From positions 1 through 64,000 of the forward strand of contig JAKLIW010000009.1 of the NCBI GenBank assembly GCA_022709425.1: a stretch of DNA of 64,000 nt, in the 5' to 3' direction. Position numbers and translations under genes: made by a program. Source of the DNA: a bacterium. GTDB lineage: Bacteria > UBP6 > UBA1177 > JAKLFG01. This document shows positions 56,635-64,000 of the stretch, in pieces (position 1 is the stretch's first letter; the number at the start of each line of letters is the position of its first letter). Below the pieces are notes generated by a model. The model was given only the letters and a program-made list of their open reading frames with translations, searched no databases and was not told the origin of the DNA.

Positions 56635-59289
56635 TCACTTTTCGGTAAGCGTAAGAAGGTAGATATCGGTATCGCCGAAGGAGCGTTCGCCGATGACGCC
56701 GGAGGTGGTGCCGATGAGTAAAAGATCTTCGTTCGGGTCACGGAAAAACAATCGGGGCGTTGAGGTGTTCAACGAATCAACCATATACAGCTTCACGCAA
56801 TCTCCCGTCGCCGGACAGAAAAAAACCGTTGCTTCGGGTATGGTTTCGTCGACGCCGGCAACGAGGGTGCTTTCTCCATCAAAAAGAATGCCGGTCATTT
56901 TCTGGAGAGGAATACTTTTTGAGGAAACATTGCCATCCATAGAACGCCGGATTAGCGCACTTGTATTATAGCCTCTTGCCGCAGGTCCCGTTTGTACTGT
57001 TCCTGCGATTTCTCCGTTCTTAAAAGCGGGTAAAGAAGTTAACATTTCTTCACCTTTCTCTAAATAGAAAAGTTCCGATGACCCCAAACCTTCGGCTGAC
57101 AACTCGGCCGACACGAGGCCGCCTTCCATATACATCGGGTTAAGAAACATGGGGTCGTCAAGAGGCGCTTCGTGGTCGGCCTCCTCGAAAAAGAATCTAA
57201 CCTTGCCGTCATCCTCTGTGCGGAGGAGATGGGGTTGCCCGTCCAACAGACCAACTCTTTTTTCTGTCCATCGCAGGTCACCTTGGAAAGAAAAGTAGGA
57301 CAGGAAGTATTCATCGCATGGAAAATAGTAATGGAAACAATTATTTGGATAGGAGCTTTGACACGCGCGGGCAGAGAAACAACAGTTTTCCGGTTCTGTC
57401 ATAGATCCCATTTGTACACCAAAAAACCATGGAGTGAAGAGATATTCGGTGTGCCCGGTTACAAAAAGATTCCCATCAACATCGGTTTCTGCGTCATACG
57501 GCCCTCCTCCAATACCCGAAAATTCCCGTATCCAATTGACCTGATAATTCGCACTAAGTTTCAAAATGAAAAGACGGTCGTCGCTCTTTTCAGGGAGTTG
57601 TTCTAAAAAACTACCACGGGTCATTCCGGTCAGATAAATCGAACCGTCCGAGGCGCGGGCGACGGAGTGCGCCGCATCGTAATAATCGGTGCCGAATCGA
57701 AAAAAACGATCGGACTGTCCCGGCGAGTGTACTATCAATACGGTGTCTCCATTGACGTCAGGAGTTCCTCCGCCAAGGTCTCCGGTGGTGGTACCCCATA
57801 GCAGCAGAGTGTTGTCGGGAAGCAGAACCGCATCGGCGACCCGATCTTGAGCCCCCGGTTCGACCAGATAATCGGTCACGGAAAACACACCTTCTAAAGA
57901 AAAAGTTCCCACCACAGCATCAAGCGGAGATCCTTGATTAAAAAAGAAGGCATATCCATTATCTTCTAGCGCAAGGTCTTCTTCGGCACTTATACGAAAA
58001 GCACCGGTATCGATATTTCCCGCAAAGAAGATGGCGTTGTTATTATCCAAAGCAAGGGCATTCACCGTTAATAGCTCTCCGCAGTCATTGTTGATCAGCA
58101 ATTCTCCTTCGGAAGAATATCGTCGGAAAAAAGAATGCCCATTTTCCGATACAGTAAGCGCCAAGTCTCCGTTAGGAAGAATAATGAGGTCTGAAACTCC
58201 AGATGACCAGAAGTCCAGGAGAAACATCTCCGGAGTTCCCTCTTCCCATCGAAAGAGCTTGATTCTGGTAAAGCTAAGTTGTTCTATGGTTACGATATAA
58301 TATGTATGTTCTGCTGCCGGTTCAATATCGATGATCTCGGCTGTCAAGATATCGAGCGGAACCATGTCTAAAAGAGTTCCTTGGTCGTCAAATCGAGATA
58401 AATAACGAAGAGCTCCTACGCGAGACGATACCCAAAAAGAAGTGCCGTCCGTTCCTCCGGTGATCACTCCCGCCCTATCGTCATCTTTGGAACCCCATCT
58501 GTGAGCCCACAAAATCTCGAGATTTGAAGAAATTCGCGCGATGAAGGCATCATCCTTTCCGTAATTTTCGCCGAACACAGTTGCCATTTCGTTTGGAATC
58601 CAATCGCCCGACGTTGATCCACTGACAATCAGTTCGCCAGAGGGCAGGGAAAAGACCTCTGTAATGTCGGTTGGTGCATCGAGTATCGTGAGAACAATCG
58701 TTTTCCCGATCGTCCCGTCAGTTCCGAATGATGCAAGACACATAAGTGTTCCGCGAGCTAGGAAGACTATTTGGTCCTCACCGGAAAATGCAAGAGTTGA
58801 AGCTTGAGAACACCCATCGATGCCCCATTGTCGGACCCAGCGTAAAGAACCGTCCGGAGCATAAGAGGCGAGGAAAAGCGGTGCATTCTTGCCAAGATAT
58901 TCCGGCGACAGATAGCCATCAGTTTCCCCGGCAACATATCGGTTTCCTTCGGTGTCAAAAATGATAGAAACGGCATTTTCTTTAATGGCATTGTATCCCA
59001 CAAGAGAACCCCACTGGGCCGATGAAACAACGTTAATCATAATGTCGTCATCAGAAAGGTCTATAGATTCATCGTCTGACAAAAGGTCGTCAGTTTCAAG
59101 GCTGCTCCCTTCGTCGAGGATGCCGTCGTCGTTGGACAGAGCATCGTTCTGAGTATCGTCGGCTATTTGAGTATCCGTAAGAGGTTGGTCGGTATCTTTG
59201 TTCTTGTTTGGCTGCCCGTTCTCGCACGACAGGCAGAAAAGAGCGGCCGAAAGAACGATGAGCCATCGTACATTGAACGGAACCGTCAT
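56635..59289 (-). CDS. Large lipoprotein with beta-propeller-like repeats
   Basis: An 884-residue lipoprotein: signal peptide with lipobox ALFCLSC (Cys at about 22) and an Asp-rich linker (about 30-85, e.g. DDTQNDALSNDDGILDE). The remainder has repeated beta segments of a propeller type, such as SVARASDGSIYLTGMTRGSF, YDAETDVDGNLFVTGHTEY and LIILPNGDLALTVSENGHSF, resembling SBBP/YTV-like repeats. It has its own promoter (59314-59341). AT-richer than yifB, it lies between two copies of the yifB 3' end, with its stop two nt from the yifB stop, so it is probably cargo of an inserted cassette. Function unknown. Confidence 0.82.
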   Translation of the reverse strand: MTVPFNVRWLIVLSAALFCLSCENGQPNKNKDTDQPLTDTQIADDTQNDALSNDDGILDEGSSLETDDLLSDDESIDLSDDDIMINVVSSAQWGSLVGYNAIKENAVSIIFDTEGNRYVAGETDGYLSPEYLGKNAPLFLASYAPDGSLRWVRQWGIDGCSQASTLAFSGEDQIVFLARGTLMCLASFGTDGTIGKTIVLTILDAPTDITEVFSLPSGELIVSGSTSGDWIPNEMATVFGENYGKDDAFIARISSNLEILWAHRWGSKDDDRAGVITGGTDGTSFWVSSRVGALRYLSRFDDQGTLLDMVPLDILTAEIIDIEPAAEHTYYIVTIEQLSFTRIKLFRWEEGTPEMFLLDFWSSGVSDLIILPNGDLALTVSENGHSFFRRYSSEGELLINNDCGELLTVNALALDNNNAIFFAGNIDTGAFRISAEEDLALEDNGYAFFFNQGSPLDAVVGTFSLEGVFSVTDYLVEPGAQDRVADAVLLPDNTLLLWGTTTGDLGGGTPDVNGDTVLIVHSPGQSDRFFRFGTDYYDAAHSVARASDGSIYLTGMTRGSFLEQLPEKSDDRLFILKLSANYQVNWIREFSGIGGGPYDAETDVDGNLFVTGHTEYLFTPWFFGVQMGSMTEPENCCFSARACQSSYPNNCFHYYFPCDEYFLSYFSFQGDLRWTEKRVGLLDGQPHLLRTEDDGKVRFFFEEADHEAPLDDPMFLNPMYMEGGLVSAELSAEGLGSSELFYLEKGEEMLTSLPAFKNGEIAGTVQTGPAARGYNTSALIRRSMDGNVSSKSIPLQKMTGILFDGESTLVAGVDETIPEATVFFCPATGDCVKLYMVDSLNTSTPRLFFRDPNEDLLLIGTTSGVIGERSFGDTDIYLLTLTEK

Positions 59290-59313
59290 GTTTCTCCCCT
59301 ATGAGCCTGCCCA

Positions 59314-59341
59314 ATAATAACAGTAATGCTTTAAAAGTAAA
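59314..59341 (-). promoter_or_regulatory. Promoter of the cassette lipoprotein
   Basis: Minus strand: TTTACT (59341-59336), 16 nt, TATTAT (59319-59314); AGGGGAG is the SD. The promoter lies inside the region bounded by the direct repeats. Confidence 0.55.
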
Positions 59342-59362
59342 GAGGAAGATCGCGACGTGGCC

Positions 59363-59427
59363 ACCATCGACACGCCGCACATCGCCGAGGCGATCCAGTA
59401 CTACAATCGGTCGGTATTCAACCAGTA
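59363..59427 (+). repeat. Direct repeat, copy 2: duplicate yifB/comM 3' end without a gene
   Basis: Encodes TIDTPHIAEAIQYYNRSVFN then Q and a TAG stop, as in yifB, with two synonymous differences (AAC to AAT, CGC to CGG). The codons before it read D-V-A, unlike the G-A-P of yifB, but both suit a YifB protein. No start or upstream coding part remains. Confidence 0.9.
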
Positions 59428-59459
59428 GATAACGGGCTGTTTTCCTTTCGGATAAAAAT

Positions 59460-59487
59460 TTGCCTTTTTATGGGGGTGGCGTAGTAT
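59460..59487 (+). promoter_or_regulatory. Promoter of the coiled-coil protein gene
   Basis: TTGCCT (59460-59465), 16 nt, TAGTAT (59482-59487) followed by CGGC, the same -10 region as the tRNA-Phe promoter. Confidence 0.6.
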
Positions 59488-59537
59488 CGGCCCCGTTAAG
59501 GTTCCGTGTCATATTAACCGAAGGAAGGGAGGTACCT

Positions 59538-60050
59538 ATGAAAAAGCTCATCGTTCTCATGACCGTCGCGTTCGTTTTCGCGCTCGTTTCGGCGCAGACC
59601 GCCCCGGCCGCCAAGGCGCCCGCCGCCGCTCCGGCTGCCGCTCCGGCTGCTGAAGCCGCCGTGAAACCGGCCGACCTCAAGAAACAGCATAAGGATCAGA
59701 TGACCGAACTCACCAAGGCGCACAAGACCGCCAAGGATGAACTCGACAAGAAACAGAAGGAAGAAAAGACGGCGCTCGACGCCGAGTGCAAGACCAAGAA
59801 AGAGGAGATGAAAAAGGCGCAGGACGAGGCGTGCAAAGCCGAGACCGACAAAGCGAAGAAGGCGGAACTCAAGAAGGGGCAGAAGGCCGAGAAGGATGCG
59901 GCCGAGAAAGAGATGAAGACCAAGAAGGACGAACTCAAGAAGAAGCACGCCGACGAGAAAAAGGCACTCAAGGATGCGCAGGAAGCCGAGAAGAAGGCGC
60001 TGAAAGAGAAACAGAAAGCGGAACTCGACGCCCTCAAGGCGGCGAAATAG
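59538..60050 (+). CDS. Exported Lys/Ala/Glu-rich coiled-coil protein
   Basis: A 170-residue protein: signal peptide KKLIVLMTVAFVFALVSA, an Ala/Pro linker (about 20-45) and a highly charged region (about 48-170) made of Lys, Glu, Ala and Asp with heptad-like spacing, e.g. KKHADEKKALKDAQEAEKKA. This predicts a long single helix or coiled coil in the periplasm. Two cysteines (DAECKTK, DEACKAE) stand 15 residues apart. Low complexity blocks family assignment. GGGAGGTACCT is a strong SD. Stop codons of this gene and the next (minus strand) gene are one base apart. Confidence 0.75.
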   Translation: MKKLIVLMTVAFVFALVSAQTAPAAKAPAAAPAAAPAAEAAVKPADLKKQHKDQMTELTKAHKTAKDELDKKQKEEKTALDAECKTKKEEMKKAQDEACKAETDKAKKAELKKGQKAEKDAAEKEMKTKKDELKKKHADEKKALKDAQEAEKKALKEKQKAELDALKAAK

Positions 60051-60051
60051 T

Positions 60052-63000
60052 TCACTGCCCGCGCGGGCTGTCCCAGAACAACATCTTGAATATATCGGTC
60101 CGTCCGGTCAAGTCGGCCCCTTTGCGCCCCGCGACATGGGAGACCTTTACTTTCTGCGGTCCCTTGTAATCTTTCATCTTGTCGCGCGCCTTCTTGAGCG
60201 CCTCCTGCAACTGCCGCTTCTGCTTCGCTTCGGGACTTGATTCGTCACCCATCCCCCAGCCGCCGCTGTCGATGAGCATATCGATGACCGGCGCGGGGAG
60301 GACCGCGACGGCATCCTCCAGTTTCAGCCCTTCGCCGGTCTGTTTTTCTCCCGTGTCGAACAGGGCGAGCAGGGCAAGATCGTAGCAGGCGGCCGTCCGC
60401 CCCTTTTCGCAGAGGGCGTCGAGTTGTGTGACCGCCGCGAGCGGATCGCCGTTCAGCCAGACCGTCAAGGCCTGCGCGATGGGGGTCGCCTGCAGTTCGC
60501 TTGCCGCTATCGGTTTTTTCTCGCCGCCCGCCATCCGTTCGTGGAGCGTCACCGCCGCCGCCGGGACCGCGCCCGCCCCTTTCCGGAGCGTTGCGATGAT
60601 GCCTGACGCGGCCGGTTTTTGCGCCGACAGTCCCGCCTTCCCGCCGCGGCCGAGTCCCGCCGCCGGGTATTTCTTCCATGCGTCGCGGACGCGGAACATC
60701 GCCGCCTGCGCGCCGCCTTTCTTCACCGCCTCGGCCCCCTTCATCCATGCTTCGGCGAAGGAGGCGCCGATGGCGGTCGCCTCGATCGGGGCGTAGAGGG
60801 CGCCGTCTATCTCGATAAAGAGTTCCTTGGGTAGCCCGAGGAGCAGGTGGCCTCCCGCGAGCAACTGAGTCTCGGCGGCGACCAGCACATGACCCGGCAC
60901 GGTGATGACCGCCGCCGGGATGCCGATAGATTCGAGCAGCGACGCAAAGAGCACCGTCAGGTCGTCGCAGTCGCCCGCCGCGCGCGCCAGTGTCTGGGCC
61001 GGGTACTGCACCGTGTCGAGGTCGGCATTGGCGCCCGGATCGACCGGATCGGAAACGTAGGAGAGCGGCTTGTGCCAGAGCGCCCCGAAGAGTATCGCCG
61101 CCTTGCCGAGCCGGTCGGTGAGCAGTTCGGCGGGCGGTTTCGCGCCCGCGATGGCGGCGGTCGCGAGGTTGCGGACCGCACCGTCCTGCGGGTCGATGAA
61201 GGCGGCCAGCGTCCGCGCGTCGTTCCAGTCGATGGTGTTCTCTTCCAGCAGCAGGAGCGGCGCGTAGGCGTCGGTCCGTTGACGGGTCTCGCCTACGGCA
61301 TAGGCGACCGCCGCCTGTATCTGGGTGTAGCGTTTGCCGGAACTGGCGGGAAGCATGTTGAGCCCGACCGTTATCTTGCGCGCCTCGCCCGGCTTGAGGT
61401 CGGCCACCTCCTGCGTCCCCGAAACGGCGCCGTCGATGCTGAACTCTATCTTCGCCGACAGTTTCGCCGCCGAACGGTTGGTGAGGGTGAGTGCGCCGAC
61501 GCCGTTGTTGCGGTAATAGGCCATGAGGGCGGGCGACACGGCGGAGACGGCGAACTGTTCGACCGTCACCGGTTCGCTGCGCTGGTAACTCTTGGCCGCT
61601 GCCGCATCGGTAAAGTATTTGGCCGCCTGCGGCGAGTCGAGTTTGCCCGAGAACTGCGCCGCGAGTTCGCCGATGGCGGTGCGCGTCGCGGTGATGAGGG
61701 TGTCGCCTTTTCCGGCGGTCGACAGGAGTTTATCGCCTCCGGCGGTCGCCACGACCTCGGCGGCGACCTGCCATGCGCCGTTCGCTGCGGTCATATCGAG
61801 GAAGAGCGCCCAGTTCGCTCCTCCCTTCTTGGCCGCGGCGATCCGTTTACCCCGGTCGGGAGAACCTTTGAAAACCCCGGTGGGGGAGAGGTATTCGACA
61901 TTGCGCAAAAGCGAGGCGACCACCCCGGCTACCGCGTCGTCGGGCATCGTGCCGCCCGATACGGTGTAGAGCACCGCGACGCGCGGCGCGAAGGTCTTGG
62001 CGGCGTCGTAGCGCAGATGGACCGTGTTCGCCGTCTCGTGCACAACCGTCACCGGTAGGGAACCCTCGGTGAAAAGCGCTTTTTTGAGGGCGCCGGGAGC
62101 GCCGCCGGTGAGGCGGTATTTCACATATTCGGTGTTGAACACCACGAGCGCCACATTCCCGCCGCCGGAGCGTTTCTTTATGTCCTCCAGCAGTTTTTCG
62201 GCCGCTCCCCGGTCGCGCAGACGGGTCACCATGAGGTCGAGCCCCGCGCCGCCGGCGCTCCATTTGCCGCGTGCGGCGGCGAAGAGTTTCTCGGCCGCTG
62301 GCCCCGCCTTCTTTTCGATGAGCGTCTGTATCGCCTGCGCCCCGGTGAGCCCGAAGCCGGGCATGCTCTCCATGTTCGAGAAGGCGACCTCGCCGTTCTC
62401 GATGCGGATCATCTTGGCGGTCAGCGCGCACGAGAAGGATTTGAGTTTCGAGGTGCCGATCTGTCCGGCGGCGGTGTTGCACGACAGCCGCACCGACAGC
62501 GCTGCGTCGGCCTCGAGCACCGACAGCTCCTTGGGGATGCGGCCCGCTTCGAGTTCCTCGGCCACCATCACCCGCTTGGCGCGGAGCGCCGCGCCGGGGT
62601 CGACGATGGTATAGTTGAGGTTCTGCATTTTGGGGATGACGAGCGCTTCGAGCAGCGCCGCGTCCTCATCCTTTCCTTCCAGTTTTATCGAAGGGACCAC
62701 CACGGTCCGTATCTCGGCCCCCGTATCTGCCGCCGGCGCAGCGGAGCCGCCGCCGCCGATCTTGGCGCCGGTCTCGATGATCACGGCGACCGCCGCGGCA
62801 AGCGCGGTCTGAAGCCCCTCTTCGCTGCCGTCGTAGTCGCTCTTGGCCCCCTTGAGCGTCGCCTCGGTGGCGAGATCGACCAGTTCGAGCGTCACGGTGA
62901 ACTTCGACCCGAACTTGGTGACGGTCGCGGTCAGCACCGTGTCGGCGGCGACCGCCTTGCCCAGCTGTATCCGCTGCGCCTTGTCGTACTGTTCCTTCCA

Positions 63001-63234
63001 GCTTTTCTTCTTCTCCTCCTTGATGCGCGCCTGCCGCTGGGCATCTTTGGAGACGACGGTGAAGCGGTTGGAAGCCACCAGTTCGCTGCGGATGAATTCT
63101 GCCGCCTCCTCGGCGAGCGTCTTTGAGATGGTCCCGGTCTTGTCCTCGACATCCATCACCGCGATCTTGGGCGGCGCGGCGTGAAGAAGGGCGGACAACA
63201 GCAGGAACGAAAGGAAACAGACGATGCGGTTCAT
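60052..63234 (-). CDS. Secreted CsgG/LpoB-like protein with transglutaminase-like domain
   Basis: A 1060-residue protein. Signal peptide NRIVCFLSFLLLSALLHA. About 22-155 resembles the CsgG/LpoB assembly fold (PKIAVMDVEDKTGTISKTLA, SNRFTVVSKDAQRQARIKEE). A long middle region of unknown type follows. Near 745-815 is a transglutaminase-like core with Cys in AAGDCDDLTVLFASLLESIG (about 755), His in VPGHVLVA (about 779) and a later Asp (FIEIDGALYAPIEAT). A TPR-like C-terminal part (ACYDLALLALFDTGEKQTGE) ends the protein. Possibly an envelope-associated peptidase or amidase. It lies 11 nt after the Kelch gene and is probably cotranscribed. Confidence 0.8.
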   Translation of the reverse strand: MNRIVCFLSFLLLSALLHAAPPKIAVMDVEDKTGTISKTLAEEAAEFIRSELVASNRFTVVSKDAQRQARIKEEKKKSWKEQYDKAQRIQLGKAVAADTVLTATVTKFGSKFTVTLELVDLATEATLKGAKSDYDGSEEGLQTALAAAVAVIIETGAKIGGGGSAAPAADTGAEIRTVVVPSIKLEGKDEDAALLEALVIPKMQNLNYTIVDPGAALRAKRVMVAEELEAGRIPKELSVLEADAALSVRLSCNTAAGQIGTSKLKSFSCALTAKMIRIENGEVAFSNMESMPGFGLTGAQAIQTLIEKKAGPAAEKLFAAARGKWSAGGAGLDLMVTRLRDRGAAEKLLEDIKKRSGGGNVALVVFNTEYVKYRLTGGAPGALKKALFTEGSLPVTVVHETANTVHLRYDAAKTFAPRVAVLYTVSGGTMPDDAVAGVVASLLRNVEYLSPTGVFKGSPDRGKRIAAAKKGGANWALFLDMTAANGAWQVAAEVVATAGGDKLLSTAGKGDTLITATRTAIGELAAQFSGKLDSPQAAKYFTDAAAAKSYQRSEPVTVEQFAVSAVSPALMAYYRNNGVGALTLTNRSAAKLSAKIEFSIDGAVSGTQEVADLKPGEARKITVGLNMLPASSGKRYTQIQAAVAYAVGETRQRTDAYAPLLLLEENTIDWNDARTLAAFIDPQDGAVRNLATAAIAGAKPPAELLTDRLGKAAILFGALWHKPLSYVSDPVDPGANADLDTVQYPAQTLARAAGDCDDLTVLFASLLESIGIPAAVITVPGHVLVAAETQLLAGGHLLLGLPKELFIEIDGALYAPIEATAIGASFAEAWMKGAEAVKKGGAQAAMFRVRDAWKKYPAAGLGRGGKAGLSAQKPAASGIIATLRKGAGAVPAAAVTLHERMAGGEKKPIAASELQATPIAQALTVWLNGDPLAAVTQLDALCEKGRTAACYDLALLALFDTGEKQTGEGLKLEDAVAVLPAPVIDMLIDSGGWGMGDESSPEAKQKRQLQEALKKARDKMKDYKGPQKVKVSHVAGRKGADLTGRTDIFKMLFWDSPRGQ

Positions 63235-63245
63235 GGTGTGCTCCG

Positions 63246-64000
63246 TTATTCTGATATCGTATATCTTACAATGACCTCGGCGTAGTCGGTGACGACGGTG
63301 CCGGTGCCGGTGCCATTCGGCGCAACGGGGGTGACAGCGAAGTTAAGGGTCCGCTGGTCGCCGAAGAACAGGCGCGATATCACCTGCGGATCGGTGGTCG
63401 TCCATTCAAGTTTACCGCTTTCGGGATCGTTTTCCAGTTCATCAGGTGATATGGTGTGGTCATCTATCGTTTTCCACATGCCTTTATCCCACACCTTGAG
63501 TTCGACGCCGAAAGTTTCGATGCCGGAAGGATGCCCGGTACCGCCAGCGAAAAAGTAGGCAGAGACCGAATTGATCAAAGGCGCCTCGTCATAATCACCT
63601 ATGGATCTGAAAGAGGCTGCAATAAGGTGGCCTGCCCGATCTTCAGCTCCGCCGTTCCATTCCCAAGTGTCATCCTTGTACAACTCGTCATTCTCATCAT
63701 TTCCCCCGAACAGCACCATTCTACTGCGTAACAGATCGTATGCCATGGCATGACTATGGCGCGCAGTCGGTTTAATGCCGGTCGGCGTACGGTCGGTCCA
63801 TTCGCCGGTCATGCCATCCCATTCCCAGAGATCACGGAAAGAACTCGTATAGTTGTATCCGCCGAACAAAATGGTTCTGTTGCGGGCAGGGTCAAAGAGC
63901 ATCGTGTGATCTCCTCGCTCCATAGGCCAAATCGGAGGGACCGTTGCTGGCGTGCGGTCGGTCCATTCCCCAGTCGTGCCATCCCATTCCCATGTGTCGT
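63246..64000 (-). CDS. Kelch-repeat secreted protein (5' end beyond the window)
   Basis: The frame stays open to the window edge; the visible 251 residues are the C-terminal part. Three Kelch-type repeats are visible, each with the order R-x-x-H-x-M-x-x-D, then R-x-x-x-LFGG, then WEW-G (for example HSHAMAYDLLRSRMVLFGGN and NRTILFGGYNYTSSFRDLWE). The last 120 residues form a different beta-rich domain ending VTDYAEVIVRYTISE. Such Asp/Gly-rich propellers are common in exported proteins of this genome type. An internal ATG at 63923 is not the start, since Kelch sequence (DTWEWDGTTGEWTDRTP) continues before it. Confidence 0.8.
   Translation of the reverse strand, partial: DTWEWDGTTGEWTDRTPATVPPIWPMERGDHTMLFDPARNRTILFGGYNYTSSFRDLWEWDGMTGEWTDRTPTGIKPTARHSHAMAYDLLRSRMVLFGGNDENDELYKDDTWEWNGGAEDRAGHLIAASFRSIGDYDEAPLINSVSAYFFAGGTGHPSGIETFGVELKVWDKGMWKTIDDHTISPDELENDPESGKLEWTTTDPQVISRLFFGDQRTLNFAVTPVAPNGTGTGTVVTDYAEVIVRYTISE

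Noticed and set aside
56635..59362. A complete integrative element with its own integrase at comM
   Set aside because: The segment between the direct repeats holds only the lipoprotein gene; no recombinase or excisionase is seen.

Overview
The window looks like one contiguous piece of a bacterial chromosome, mostly G+C-rich, with several clearly AT-richer patches. The best guess for the host is an uncultured deltaproteobacterial-grade anaerobe (Myxococcota/Desulfobacterota-like). This is inference from four things: the gene order folP-cdaA-cdaR-glmM-pdxJ-acpS, recalled from deltaproteobacteria; many secreted proteins and lipoproteins with Asp-rich linkers, Cys-rich EGF/Dickkopf-like repeats, FG-GAP and Kelch repeats; anaerobe-type BioB, ThiF and MnmA variants; and an envelope with probable outer-membrane barrels. 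No rRNA gene or other marker fixes the taxon.

Layout. 1-4.6 kb: a frameshifted leucine-rich-repeat lipoprotein, a HEAT-repeat membrane-anchored protein, a nucleotidyltransferase-like gene, an acyltransferase remnant and a DUF4160/DUF2442 pair. 5-27.5 kb: a surface-polysaccharide locus (UDP-HexNAc dehydrogenase, UDP-GlcNAc 4,6-dehydratase and reductase, four GT-A/GT-B glycosyltransferases, a GT-C enzyme, Wzy-like polymerase, Wzx flippase, pyruvyltransferase, nitroreductase-like and CapK/PaaK-like proteins, WcaF acetyltransferase, WcaI-like transferase), with a Fic protein and a large FG-GAP protein lying inside it. 26.9-31.5 kb: queE, an EEP-like lipoprotein, glutamine synthetase, aroC, chorismate mutase and tRNA-Phe. 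31.5-36.7 kb: an outer-membrane-type protein with mnmA, a flavodoxin, and divergent thiS-cysK / thiF-bioB pairs. 36.8-45.7 kb: a nucleoside kinase and the folP-cdaA-cdaR-glmM-(lipoprotein)-pdxJ-acpS-DMT transporter block, which joins c-di-AMP synthesis to cell-wall precursor supply. 45.8-53.5 kb: a Cys-rich subtilase, hisC, mutS and a PAP2 phosphatase. 53.8-54.8 kb: an AT-rich island of four small genes. 55.1-59.5 kb: yifB/comM, followed by a lipoprotein cassette bounded by a 65-bp duplication of the yifB 3' end. 59.5-64 kb: a secreted coiled-coil protein, a CsgG-like plus transglutaminase-like protein and a Kelch protein cut by the window edge.

A second layer is a set of small mobile repeats: GTAGGGGCG...CGCCC palindromes (some paired like REPINs), PHPNPL-type repeats, heptamer tandem repeats and a GTCAAGG..CCTTGAC hairpin. 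They sit flush on gene 3' ends and supply stop codons. One acts as a probable terminator, one carries the -35 box of a promoter, and one has inserted in frame into a glycosyltransferase gene. Promoters mostly read TTGCTT or TTGACA, 16-18 nt, TAnnnT, often followed by CGC. Two may give leaderless mRNAs.

All functions are assigned by reading translated sequence and motifs; no database search was run.
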